Below are positions 27,900 through 36,070 of a stretch of DNA of 64,000 nt, piece by piece (position 1 is the stretch's first letter; each line of letters starts with the position of its first letter). Position numbers and translations under genes: made by a program. Under the pieces are notes generated by a model. That model did not search any database and was not told the origin of the DNA. It worked only from the letters and a program-made list of their open reading frames with translations. This DNA comes from Pseudomonas viridiflava (lineage in GTDB: Bacteria; Pseudomonadota; Gammaproteobacteria; Pseudomonadales; Pseudomonadaceae): the NCBI GenBank assembly GCA_900596015.1, contig UVIF01000023.1:558001-622000 (forward strand), written 5' to 3'.

Positions 27900-29999
27900 T
27901 CAAAACCGAAACGCAACGCCAGTGGTGACATTGAACGCATCCCCCGGGTAGAAATTGGCCGAATCCTGCCCACGGGCGTCGTAGGTGGTGTTGGCTGCGG
28001 TGGCGTAGCGTTCGTCGGTCAGGTTGCGCATGTCCAGGAACACGTCCCAGCGTTTGCTTGGGGCTTCGAAGCCTACGCGGGCGCCGAGGATGGTGTAGGA
28101 CGGCGCGCTGAAACTGTTGGCGTAGTCGATGAAGTAACTGGAGGCCGAACGCAGGTTGAGTTGGGCGTAGAAGCCTCCGGCCTGCTGGTACTGAAGCTCG
28201 GCCTGGTACACGTGGCGTGGCAGGCTGGGCAGTTCGTTGCCGCCGAAGGTGTTGTCGTGGCGATAGTAGAAATCGTTGAAGGTGTAGGCTTGGCGCAGGT
28301 TCAGCGTGTCGCCGTTCTCCCCTTCCCACAGCAGCGCATTCAAGCCCGCCTCGACGCCTTGGTGAATGGTTGGGCTGGCGTTGGACGAAGCCACCAGTTG
28401 GTCTTGATTGGCCGAGGCCTGACGCACCACCACGGACAGAATCTCGTCATCGATCCAAGAGCGATAGAACGTCAGACTGCCATCGAAAATCCCGGCACTT
28501 CCACGCACGCCCAGCTCGGCGGTGGTGGCCTTCTGGGGTTTCACGTCGCGTATGAACGGCGAGCCGGTGCTGCCCAACTGCCAGGTCACGGGCGGGTCTA
28601 TGGAGCGGCTGACGTTGCCGAACAGCTGGATGTCCGGCGTCAGTTCATACCGCAGGCCCAGCCGCGGCGCGGTGTCCCATTCGGAGTAGTTCACGCCATC
28701 GGGAAACTCGCTGGTGTTCACCCCGGTGGTGTATTCGATCTCGGCCTTGCGCTTGATGTTGATGAAAGAAAGCCCGGTGGACAGCCAGGTTCTGTCGTTG
28801 AGCTGCAGCTCGTTGCCCAGCGCCAGCACGCTGTCGCGCGAGCCGGTGTACTTTGTGTACTGCAACAGTTGGCCGGTGCTGCGGCTGTGGGATTTGACAT
28901 CGCCCAGATAGGCCAGCGTATTGCTGAAGGTGATGCTGCTGTCGCTGGGCAGGCCGAACAGTTCGTCGTGGGCGCGGCGATAGCGCAGGACCACGCTGGT
29001 GTCCTTGGAGCGCCAGTCCTGTGGCGAAACCGAATAACGCCAGCCGTTGAGCAACGGGTAGTCGTTGTACCCCAGGCCTACTTCCAGGGTCGAGTCGTCG
29101 TCGAACCTGTAGGTGGTGTTGCTGCCCAGCAAGGTGGTGCCGTCCTTCTTGCGACCAGTGGGGACGTCGTTGCTGCGCGGATCATGCTTGAGCTGGGCTC
29201 GGGTCAAGGTGTTGCCGTTGGTGAGCTGTTCTTCGCGGTAGCGCAGAAAGAAACGCGTTTCCAGTTTGGGGCTGAACACATGGCCGAAGTTGGCGATCAG
29301 GTCGCGGCCCTTGTTGGCCGTGTTGTCCTGATAGCCGTCGCGTTCGTTGTGCAGCACGCTGACATAGTAGTCGCTGTCGCCGACCACGCCACCGGTGCTC
29401 AGTTGCTGTTTGCGATAGCCGAAACTGCCGACTTCGAACCGTGCGTAGTTGCCTGGGGACGTGCGTCCGGTGCGGCTGACGAAGTTGATCGCGCCACCCA
29501 GCGACAGCGCCGTGTGCTTGAAGGCGTTGGCGCCGTACAGCACTTCGGTGTGATCGACTGCGGCCATGTTCAGCAGGTCTTCCTGAGTCCCGCCCGGCCC
29601 GGTGATCGGCAGTCCGTCGTAGAGGAATTTGATGCCCAGGGCATAGCCCTGATAGAAGGTATTCAAACCCGAACCGCGAATCGAAATCTTGTTGGCACCG
29701 GTGCCGCTGGTGGCCTGCGCGAACACCCCTGGTTGCAGCGCGAGTACGTCTTCGGCATTGGAGGCACGGCCTTTCTCGACTTCTTTCATATCGACGACTG
29801 CGGTGGTACCGGGAGTCTTGTCCAGTTCGACCTTGGCCTTTTGCGCCTCACTGCGCGCCGCGCCCGTCACCACCACCGTGGACAGCTGGGTATCCTCGGC
29901 GTGGGCCAGACCCAAACTGGTGGCGGTGAACAATGCCACGCTGCTTGATACGAAAGCGCGATATGAACCACTGGGCTTGCGGCCCGATGTTGAACCCAT
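27900..29999 (-). CDS. TonB-dependent outer-membrane receptor heading a Nudix/GNAT gene group
   Basis: This 699-residue receptor has a signal peptide ending near LGLAHAEDTQ, an STVVVTG TonB-box-like segment, a plug domain (NKISIRGSGLNTFYQGYALG, HTEVLYGANAFKHTALSLGG) and a barrel that ends in the expected GVAFRF. ATG 29999 has AGGAG eight bases upstream. It is a paralogue of the receptors at 19334 and 21910, with the 19334 product apparently closer: both carry RSIDPP, PTIHQGVEAG or PTIHQGIEAG, and FNDFYYRHD or LNDFYYRHD motifs. The sigma-54 promoter lies at 30070-30085. Confidence 0.88.
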   Translation of the reverse strand: MGSTSGRKPSGSYRAFVSSSVALFTATSLGLAHAEDTQLSTVVVTGAARSEAQKAKVELDKTPGTTAVVDMKEVEKGRASNAEDVLALQPGVFAQATSGTGANKISIRGSGLNTFYQGYALGIKFLYDGLPITGPGGTQEDLLNMAAVDHTEVLYGANAFKHTALSLGGAINFVSRTGRTSPGNYARFEVGSFGYRKQQLSTGGVVGDSDYYVSVLHNERDGYQDNTANKGRDLIANFGHVFSPKLETRFFLRYREEQLTNGNTLTRAQLKHDPRSNDVPTGRKKDGTTLLGSNTTYRFDDDSTLEVGLGYNDYPLLNGWRYSVSPQDWRSKDTSVVLRYRRAHDELFGLPSDSSITFSNTLAYLGDVKSHSRSTGQLLQYTKYTGSRDSVLALGNELQLNDRTWLSTGLSFINIKRKAEIEYTTGVNTSEFPDGVNYSEWDTAPRLGLRYELTPDIQLFGNVSRSIDPPVTWQLGSTGSPFIRDVKPQKATTAELGVRGSAGIFDGSLTFYRSWIDDEILSVVVRQASANQDQLVASSNASPTIHQGVEAGLNALLWEGENGDTLNLRQAYTFNDFYYRHDNTFGGNELPSLPRHVYQAELQYQQAGGFYAQLNLRSASSYFIDYANSFSAPSYTILGARVGFEAPSKRWDVFLDMRNLTDERYATAANTTYDARGQDSANFYPGDAFNVTTGVAFRF

Positions 30000-30031
30000 G
30001 GATGAAGCTCCTGAACGCTACGAAAAGATGA

Positions 30032-30059
30032 GGAGCCTCTATTCGTATAGTCGCGCTCG
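30032..30059 (-). promoter_or_regulatory. Leader motif shared with operon B
   Basis: This is the counterpart of the element at 21512-21539: CGACTATAC-N-AATAGA between GAGC and GCTC arms, beginning at the predicted sigma-54 transcript start. The arms could pair as a short stem; the other copy has GAGT/GCTC, which would keep pairing in RNA as U-G. Confidence 0.5.
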
Positions 30060-30069
30060 CAGGGGCTTG

Positions 30070-30085
30070 AGCAGCTATCGTGCCA
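30070..30085 (-). promoter_or_regulatory. Sigma-54 promoter of the receptor gene at 27900
   Basis: On the minus strand, TGGCACGATAGCTGCT matches the -24/-12 consensus with one T to C change and correct spacing. The predicted start near 30059 gives a 60-nt leader. Confidence 0.75.
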
Positions 30086-30211
30086 ATCCGGAAAAAAAGC
30101 CGAACACTGGCCATACAGGCAGCATTGGCGCTGCAAAGTGATGCAACTTGTCGCCCAGGTGTTGATAGACGAACAGTTGGTTGCAGGCTTGCAACGATAT
30201 AGAAACGAAAA

Positions 30212-30243
30212 AGCCCACGCTGACCTGATCAGCGTGGGCTTTT
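30212..30243. terminator. Strong rho-independent terminator
   Basis: AGCCCACGCTGA at 30212-30223 pairs perfectly with TCAGCGTGGGCT at 30229-30240. A-rich and T-rich flanks are present, so it can work in both directions. It serves the minus-strand gene that ends at 30272 and insulates the receptor promoter. Confidence 0.9.
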
Positions 30244-30271
30244 CTACAACCGTGTTACATGTGCGGATCGA

Positions 30272-31300
30272 TTAGACCGCAGCAACGACCTTGGCAGGTG
30301 GCTGAGTGCGACGACCCAGTACACCGGCACCGGCCGATACCAGACCCGAGATCACCAGAGTGATCAGCAGGATCCAGGCGCCTTGCGAAACACGCTTGGC
30401 GGCCACTTCGGCAGCTTCACGGGCTTTCTGCTCGGCTTGAGCTTTCAGCTCTTGATACTTGGCATAAGCCTGACGGTAGCTGGCCTGAGCCTGATCGACG
30501 ATCTGGTTGGCTTCAGCGTCGGTCTTGTTGCCACGAGCCTTGATCAGGTTGACCAGTGCTTGACGGTCGGCAGCATCCCAAGCCTGGTCACCCTTGGCCT
30601 TGATGCGGTCCATCAGACCACCCAGCTGGTTGTCGGCTTGCTGAGGATTCTCGGCGCTGCGCTGGGCAGTGTTCTGAGCATCCTGCTGAGTGGCCTGAGC
30701 TTCCTGCTTGACGTTGTCCGGGTTCAGCTCGGCTTTGCCGGTCTGACGCATGGCCAACTCGATTTCACCCTGGATATCGTCCAGATTGAAGTCGATGCCC
30801 TGTGCGCGCAGCTGATCCTGGATCTTGTCGCCCAGTGCTGGAGCCACCTGGGCGATACCGCTGCCCAGTGCCGACATGCCGCTGCCGGCCAGGTTCAGGC
30901 CGCCACGGACGACGCCGGTGACTGCACTGGACACCAGGTAGACGGTGATCAGCGAAACACTTGCCCATACCAGCAGACCGTGGAAAGCGCCTTCGCGCTG
31001 TGCCAGACGACCTGCAGCCCAACCACCTACGAACAGCGAAATGACGGCGCTGACGACCACCCAGATGCCGGCACCGGTGCCAATCCCGGACAGCGGATTG
31101 GCTTCCTGCATCGGATCGATGGTGGCCGTACCGATGGCCGTGCCCAGCAGATTCAACAACAGCGAAACAACCATGGCCAGTACGACACCAGCCAGAATGG
31201 CACTCCACGAAATTCGCTTGAGCAACGGCGCGGTCGTGGCGTGGTCATGGTAGACCGGGGTGGTGTAGCCGTCTGGAGCGATACGGTCATCGCGGATCAT
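30272..31300 (-). CDS. Membrane protein with central coiled-coil region, function unknown
   Basis: This is a 342-residue protein from ATG 31300; an upstream in-frame start has no support. Predicted membrane helices lie near residues 30-55, 75-100, 110-130 and at the C-terminus (ILLITLVISGLVSAGAGVLG). Between about 170 and 300 is a hydrophilic, Ala/Gln-rich, coiled-coil-like stretch (KYQELKAQAEQKAREAAEVA). Similar Pseudomonas proteins are sometimes labelled PhnA-like, which I do not trust as a function. It has its own terminator and stands alone. An envelope or stress role is possible but unsupported. Confidence 0.75.
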   Translation of the reverse strand: MIRDDRIAPDGYTTPVYHDHATTAPLLKRISWSAILAGVVLAMVVSLLLNLLGTAIGTATIDPMQEANPLSGIGTGAGIWVVVSAVISLFVGGWAAGRLAQREGAFHGLLVWASVSLITVYLVSSAVTGVVRGGLNLAGSGMSALGSGIAQVAPALGDKIQDQLRAQGIDFNLDDIQGEIELAMRQTGKAELNPDNVKQEAQATQQDAQNTAQRSAENPQQADNQLGGLMDRIKAKGDQAWDAADRQALVNLIKARGNKTDAEANQIVDQAQASYRQAYAKYQELKAQAEQKAREAAEVAAKRVSQGAWILLITLVISGLVSAGAGVLGRRTQPPAKVVAAV

Positions 31301-31511
31301 GATGGTAGTCCTTGGGGTCAATGGCAGGGCGGGTACAAGCACCCGCTTACTGCAATGACCCAGGCGCAAGTGAAAAAGTTTGAAAAAAACCCTGAATATC
31401 TTTTTACGTACGAATGTGCCATATCGTCCGCCATCGGTAGCCTACCACCTTTGCGCTGAGTAATATGCCGCCACAAGCCCTTCAATTTCCACGTATTGCA
31501 GCCCCGAGCAC

Positions 31512-32669
31512 ATGATGAGCACAGACCTGGACACGCTGTTCGACCGCACCGGCACCAGCAGCACCAAATGGAGCCGCTACCCGGAAGACGTACTGCCCAT
31601 GTGGGTGGCCGACATGGATTTCGCTGCGCCACCAGCAGTCATCGAACGGCTGCAGGCGCGCCTGGCGCACCCTGTTCTGGGTTACAGCATGCCGTCCGAA
31701 GCGTTGCGTCAGGTGCTGGTCGATTACCTGCGCGATCACTATGACTGGCAGGTGCAGACGCAGGACATCGTGGTCCTGCCCGGCGTCGTGCCAGGAGTCA
31801 ACATGGCTCTGCATGGTCTGGTGGACGAAGGCGCCGGCGTGGTGGTGCATACGCCAAACTACCCACCGCTGCGCGAAGCGGCCAGGCATTGGAAGATGCG
31901 CAGCATCGAAGTCCCGCTGACCGCCGATGCGCAAGGTGAATGGTCCTGCGACCTGCACAGGCTGCAACAGGCGCTCGGCGACAGCGCAGCGTTCATTCTC
32001 AGCAATCCACACAACCCGCTGGGCAAGACTTATTCGCGCGACGAGCTGCAGGCCATTGCCGACACCTGTGTAGCGCAGAATGTGTTGATCATCAGCGACG
32101 AGATCCATGCCGACCTGCAGTTCGACGGCCGCCGTCATGTCCCGATTGCCTCGCTGTCGCCTGAGGTCGCCCAGCGCACCATCACCCTCATGTCAGCCAG
32201 CAAGACCTACAACGTGGCCGGGTTGAAGACGGCCTTCGCGGTGATTCAGAATGCTGATTTGCGCGCGCGCTTCGATGCTGCGCGGGTGGGTATGGTCGAC
32301 AGCGTCAATCCGCTGGGCATGGAAGCCACCCATGCCGCGTATGCGCAGCCAGGCGAGTGGCTGCAGCAGTTGAAAACCTACCTGCAGGACAACCGCGACT
32401 ATCTGCTGGAAACGATTCGCGCGCGCCTGCCGGGCATCGTCGTCCATGCGCCGCAAAGTACCTACCTGGCCTGGCTGGACTGCTCGGCCCTGGGCCTGGA
32501 CAACCCGCATCGCTTTTTCCTTCAGCAGGCACGCGTGGGGTTGAGCGCCGGCACGGATTTCGGCGAAGGCCTGGAACAATTCGTGCGGCTCAATTTCGGC
32601 TGCCCGCGCTCGCTGCTGACCGAAGGCCTCGCCCGCATCGAACGCAGCCTGCAAAACCACCCCCTGTAG
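31512..32669 (+). CDS. MalY/PatB-family PLP-dependent aminotransferase (likely C-S beta-lyase)
   Basis: This 385-residue fold-type I PLP enzyme carries the family marks PMWVADMDF near 30, NPHNPLGK near 165 (substrate carboxylate site), ISDEIHADL near 195 and the Schiff-base lysine Lys231 in SASKTYNVAG. MalY/PatB proteins cleave cystathionine or other cysteine S-conjugates to pyruvate, ammonia and a thiol. That fits the sulfur-scavenging genes to its left, although it is not in an operon with them. ATG 31512 is followed at once by a second ATG at 31515; neither has a strong ribosome site. Confidence 0.87.
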   Translation: MMSTDLDTLFDRTGTSSTKWSRYPEDVLPMWVADMDFAAPPAVIERLQARLAHPVLGYSMPSEALRQVLVDYLRDHYDWQVQTQDIVVLPGVVPGVNMALHGLVDEGAGVVVHTPNYPPLREAARHWKMRSIEVPLTADAQGEWSCDLHRLQQALGDSAAFILSNPHNPLGKTYSRDELQAIADTCVAQNVLIISDEIHADLQFDGRRHVPIASLSPEVAQRTITLMSASKTYNVAGLKTAFAVIQNADLRARFDAARVGMVDSVNPLGMEATHAAYAQPGEWLQQLKTYLQDNRDYLLETIRARLPGIVVHAPQSTYLAWLDCSALGLDNPHRFFLQQARVGLSAGTDFGEGLEQFVRLNFGCPRSLLTEGLARIERSLQNHPL

Positions 32670-32757
32670 CAGCCGCATCCGAGCCCACCGCACCCCGTAG
32701 CAGCGGCGCAAGCCGCGTCCGGCTTCAACGCGTTTACCCAGACACACCGCAGCACCG
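32670..32757. repeat. REP-type repeat, TAGCAGCGGCGC family
   Basis: A copy of GTAGCAGCGGCGCAAGCCGC begins near 32697, preceded by a degenerate half copy and followed by the ACACACCGCAGC element also seen near 21746 and 24385. It is the same family as the 43-bp array at 10179. It separates convergent genes. Confidence 0.75.
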
Positions 32758-33477
32758 CTAAGGCGGATACCGCGTGTCCAACGCATTGGCGAGCGCGGCG
32801 CCCGAGGCGGTGTTGTCGAATACACACCAGACCTCGACGTCTGCGGCGGCCTCCGCCAGAAGCACGCGCAAGCGTGAAAGACACTCGGCGTCGTACGCGT
32901 CGTGGTAGATGCGCGGCGAGCCATGCAGCCGCCAATATCGGAAGCCGCGCCAGCCACTGGGCGTGCTATCGGTGGCAATGCGCGACGGATCGACAGCCGC
33001 CTGCGCAATACGCTGCGCCTGCAGCAGCGGCTCGGCCTCGACCCAGGAAAGGTGACGAGGCTCGACCACCACCGGCCCGACAAATCGCTCGCGCAGGCAA
33101 GTGAAAAAGTCCTCGGCAACCTGAGCGTCGAACACCAGCGAAGGCGGCAACTGCACCAGCAGGCAACCGAGTTTGTCGCCAAGCTGTGCGCACTGCGACA
33201 GAAATTCGTCCAAGGCCGCGGCGCACTTTTCAAGCCGTTGAACATGAGTGATCTGTTTCGGCACCTTGAGCGAGAAGCGGAAATCATCAGGCACCGAAGC
33301 CGCCCATCGCGCATAGGTCTGCGGCCGGTGCGAACGGTAGAACGAACTGTTGATTTCGACACAGCACAACTTCGACGCGTAGCGCTGCAGATGGGTACCG
33401 TCAGGCGCGAAGCGCTCGGCGTATTCGCGTGACAGGCTCCAGCCGGCGCAGCCCACCCGTATGCAGTGATTTTTCAA
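32758..33477 (-). CDS. DUF72-family protein (YecE-like)
   Basis: The 239-residue protein has the DUF72 TIM-barrel signatures VGCAGWSL at the N-terminus, VEINSSFYR near 40, FSLKVPKQITH near 68, and the RYWRLHGSPRIYHDAY region near 185. The start is TTG 33477, which overlaps the stop of the upstream HhH gene as TTGA, so it is likely translationally coupled. The biochemical activity of DUF72 proteins is not established, so I give none. Confidence 0.85.
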   Translation of the reverse strand: MKNHCIRVGCAGWSLSREYAERFAPDGTHLQRYASKLCCVEINSSFYRSHRPQTYARWAASVPDDFRFSLKVPKQITHVQRLEKCAAALDEFLSQCAQLGDKLGCLLVQLPPSLVFDAQVAEDFFTCLRERFVGPVVVEPRHLSWVEAEPLLQAQRIAQAAVDPSRIATDSTPSGWRGFRYWRLHGSPRIYHDAYDAECLSRLRVLLAEAAADVEVWCVFDNTASGAALANALDTRYPP

Positions 33478-33899
33478 AACAGCACCCCGCCCGCTTCGCG
33501 CATGAAAATCTCGACGGTTTTGGGCCCTACACCCTCGAACGCTTCCAGCTTGCGCTCGAAGTCGCGGCGATCGGTGCTCGCCGCGCGCATCTCACCGATC
33601 GTACCGCCATACTCGGTTTGCAGTTTTTTCGCCAAGGCGCTCAAGCGCGTTGCGGTACTTTCGTCATAGCGCACGTAATGCGCCTCACCCAGCATGGCCA
33701 CCAAGTCGCGGTGCGTGCAGTTACCTAGCTTGCGGGGCGTGTCGCGACCATGTTTTTCGACCAGCACACGATAGGCTTCTACGGCAATGTCCGCCTGGAT
33801 GCGCTTGCCCATCAGAAAGCTGGCGAGCAGCCATCTGAACAGGCCGTTTTCGTCGCGAATGTCGATGCCCAGAGCCTGGGCGGTGATGTGCTTGCTCAT
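33474..33899 (-). CDS. Small HhH-motif protein related to endonuclease III-type glycosylases
   Basis: This 141-residue protein ends with a helix-hairpin-helix (FEGVGPKTVEIFMRE) near residues 119-135, as in HhH-GPD base-excision glycosylases. It is much shorter than Nth or MutY, about 210 residues or more, and stops before the catalytic aspartate and any Fe-S cysteines would appear. The N-terminal part is helical (GLFRWLLASFLMGKRI). It is probably cotranscribed with the DUF72 gene. DNA binding is likely; glycosylase activity is doubtful. Confidence 0.7.
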   Translation of the reverse strand: MSKHITAQALGIDIRDENGLFRWLLASFLMGKRIQADIAVEAYRVLVEKHGRDTPRKLGNCTHRDLVAMLGEAHYVRYDESTATRLSALAKKLQTEYGGTIGEMRAASTDRRDFERKLEAFEGVGPKTVEIFMREAGGVLF

Positions 33900-34072
33900 C
33901 GGCAGTATCCTCCATTGCCAGCGGCACGGGCGCTGCCCGGTAGACGCCAGCCCAGGCCGCCGGTTCGATTGGCCTGCGTGGGCGAACGGGGCTGCGACGC
34001 GCGGACCGTGCCGTCCCGCTCATTCGCCGCTACAATGGCGGCCTTGACCGTGATGACTCAGACCAGAAAAAC

Positions 34073-36070
34073 ATGTCCCTGCCCAAGCACCACCTCGAAC
34101 TGCTCAGCCCCGCACGCGACGTTGCCATCGCCCGCGAGGCCATCCTGCATGGCGCCGATGCCATCTACATAGGCGGCCCCAGCTTCGGCGCGCGCCACAA
34201 CGCCAGCAACGAGCTGAGCGACATCGCCGAGTTGGTGACCTTCGCTCGCCGCTACCATGCGCGGGTGTTCACCACGCTCAACACCATCCTGCACGACAAC
34301 GAACTGGAGCCGGCCCGCAAGCTGATCCACCAGTTGTACGACGCCGGCGTGGACGCCTTGATCGTGCAGGACCTGGGCGTGATGGAACTGGACATTCCGC
34401 CGATCGAACTGCACGCCAGCACCCAGACCGACATCCGCACCCTGGCTCGGGCCAAGTTTCTCGACCAGGCCGGGTTCTCCCAACTGGTGCTGGCGCGCGA
34501 ACTGGACCTGAGCGAAATCCGCGCGATTGCCGCGGAAACCGACGCGGCCATCGAGTTCTTCATTCACGGCGCCCTGTGCGTGGCCTTCTCCGGTCAATGC
34601 AACATCTCCCATGCCCATACCGGACGCAGCGCCAACCGTGGCGACTGTTCCCAGGCCTGCCGCCTGCCCTACACCCTCAAGGATGACCAGGGTCGCGTGG
34701 TGGCTTATGAAAAACACCTGCTGTCGATGAAAGACAACAACCAGAGCGCCAACATTCGTGCGCTGGTCGAAGCCGGCGTGCGTTCGTTCAAGATCGAGGG
34801 CCGCTACAAGGACATGGGCTATGTGAAGAACATCACTGCCTACTACCGCCAGCGCCTCGACGACGTATTGGAAGACCGCCCGGACCTGGCCCGCGCCTCC
34901 AGCGGCCGCACTGCGCACTTTTTCGTACCAGACCCGGACAAGACTTTTCACCGCGGCAGCACGGATTATTTCGTCAGCGAGCGCAAGATCGACATCGGCG
35001 CGTTCGACTCGCCGACCTTCACCGGTCTGCCGGTGGGGCTGGTAGAGAAAGTCGGCAAGCGCGACATGCTGGTGGTCAGCGAGCAGCCACTGTCCAACGG
35101 CGATGGCTTGAACGTGCTGGTCAAGCGCGAAGTCGTGGGTTTTCGCGCCAACATCGCCGAGCTCAAGGGCGAGTTCGAGGAAGACGGTCAAAAGCGCTAC
35201 CGCTATCGCGTCGAACCCAACGAGATGCCTGCAGGGCTGTTCCAGCTACGGCCCAACCACCCGCTCAACCGCAACCTGGACCACAACTGGCAGCAGGCGC
35301 TGCAGAAGACGTCCGCCGAGCGACGCGTCGGTCTGGCCTGGCTCGCTCAGCTGACCGAGCAGCGCCTGCGACTGACCGCTACCAGTGAGGAAGGTGTGCG
35401 CGTGGACGTTGCGCTGGAAGGCCCGTTCGGCCCGGCCAACAAACCCGAGCAGGCCCTGGAGCAGCTGCATGATCTGCTGGGGCAGCTGGGCACCACCCAG
35501 TACCATGCGACGGCCATCGAACTGGATGCGCCGCAGGCGTTTTTCATTCCCAACTCGCAGCTCAAGGCATTGCGCCGCGAGGCTATCGAGGCGCTGACGG
35601 CCGCGCGTGTCCAGGCCCATCCTCGTGGCAGCCGCAAGGCCGAAACGACACCGCCGCCGGTTTATCCGGAATCGCACCTGTCGTTCCTGGCCAACGTGTA
35701 CAACCAGAAGGCCCGCGACTTCTACCTTCGGCACGGGGTCGAGCTGATCGACGCCGCGTACGAGGCCCATGAAGAACTGGGCGAAGTGCCGGTGATGATC
35801 ACCAAACACTGCCTGCGTTTCTCGTTCAACCTGTGCCCCAAGCAGGCCAAGGGGGTGACAGGCGTGAAAACCAAGGTCGCGCCCATGCAGCTGATTCACG
35901 GCGATGAAGTGTTGACGCTCAAGTTCGACTGCAAACCGTGCGAGATGCATGTGATCGGCAAGATGAAGGGGCATATCCTCGACCTGCCGTTGCCGGGTAG
36001 CGGGGTCCATGTGGTCGGTCAGATCAGCCCGCAGGACTTGATGAAGACTATCCGCCGCGCCCCGCATTGA
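34073..36070 (+). CDS. rlhA: U32-family protein, 23S rRNA C2501 hydroxylation factor RlhA
   Basis: The 665-residue protein matches the long U32 peptidase-like form (E. coli YdcP/RlhA, about 650 residues) with the additional C-terminal region. Motifs: LELLSPARD at 8-16, DAIYIGGPSFGAR, and the cysteine cluster C169, C176, C192, C196 (GQCNISH...GDCSQACR) thought to hold an iron-sulfur centre. A second Cys group lies near the end (KHCLRF, FDCKPCEMH). RlhA family members hydroxylate cytidine 2501 of 23S rRNA, with prephenate dependence known from E. coli. Start ATG 34073. Confidence 0.87.
   Translation: MSLPKHHLELLSPARDVAIAREAILHGADAIYIGGPSFGARHNASNELSDIAELVTFARRYHARVFTTLNTILHDNELEPARKLIHQLYDAGVDALIVQDLGVMELDIPPIELHASTQTDIRTLARAKFLDQAGFSQLVLARELDLSEIRAIAAETDAAIEFFIHGALCVAFSGQCNISHAHTGRSANRGDCSQACRLPYTLKDDQGRVVAYEKHLLSMKDNNQSANIRALVEAGVRSFKIEGRYKDMGYVKNITAYYRQRLDDVLEDRPDLARASSGRTAHFFVPDPDKTFHRGSTDYFVSERKIDIGAFDSPTFTGLPVGLVEKVGKRDMLVVSEQPLSNGDGLNVLVKREVVGFRANIAELKGEFEEDGQKRYRYRVEPNEMPAGLFQLRPNHPLNRNLDHNWQQALQKTSAERRVGLAWLAQLTEQRLRLTATSEEGVRVDVALEGPFGPANKPEQALEQLHDLLGQLGTTQYHATAIELDAPQAFFIPNSQLKALRREAIEALTAARVQAHPRGSRKAETTPPPVYPESHLSFLANVYNQKARDFYLRHGVELIDAAYEAHEELGEVPVMITKHCLRFSFNLCPKQAKGVTGVKTKVAPMQLIHGDEVLTLKFDCKPCEMHVIGKMKGHILDLPLPGSGVHVVGQISPQDLMKTIRRAPH

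Noticed and set aside
27876..29948. 690-codon plus-strand frame opposite the receptor gene
   Set aside because: It is a mirror frame of a GC-rich gene. The minus strand encodes a complete TonB receptor with signal, plug and barrel; the opposite frame has no recognisable domain.
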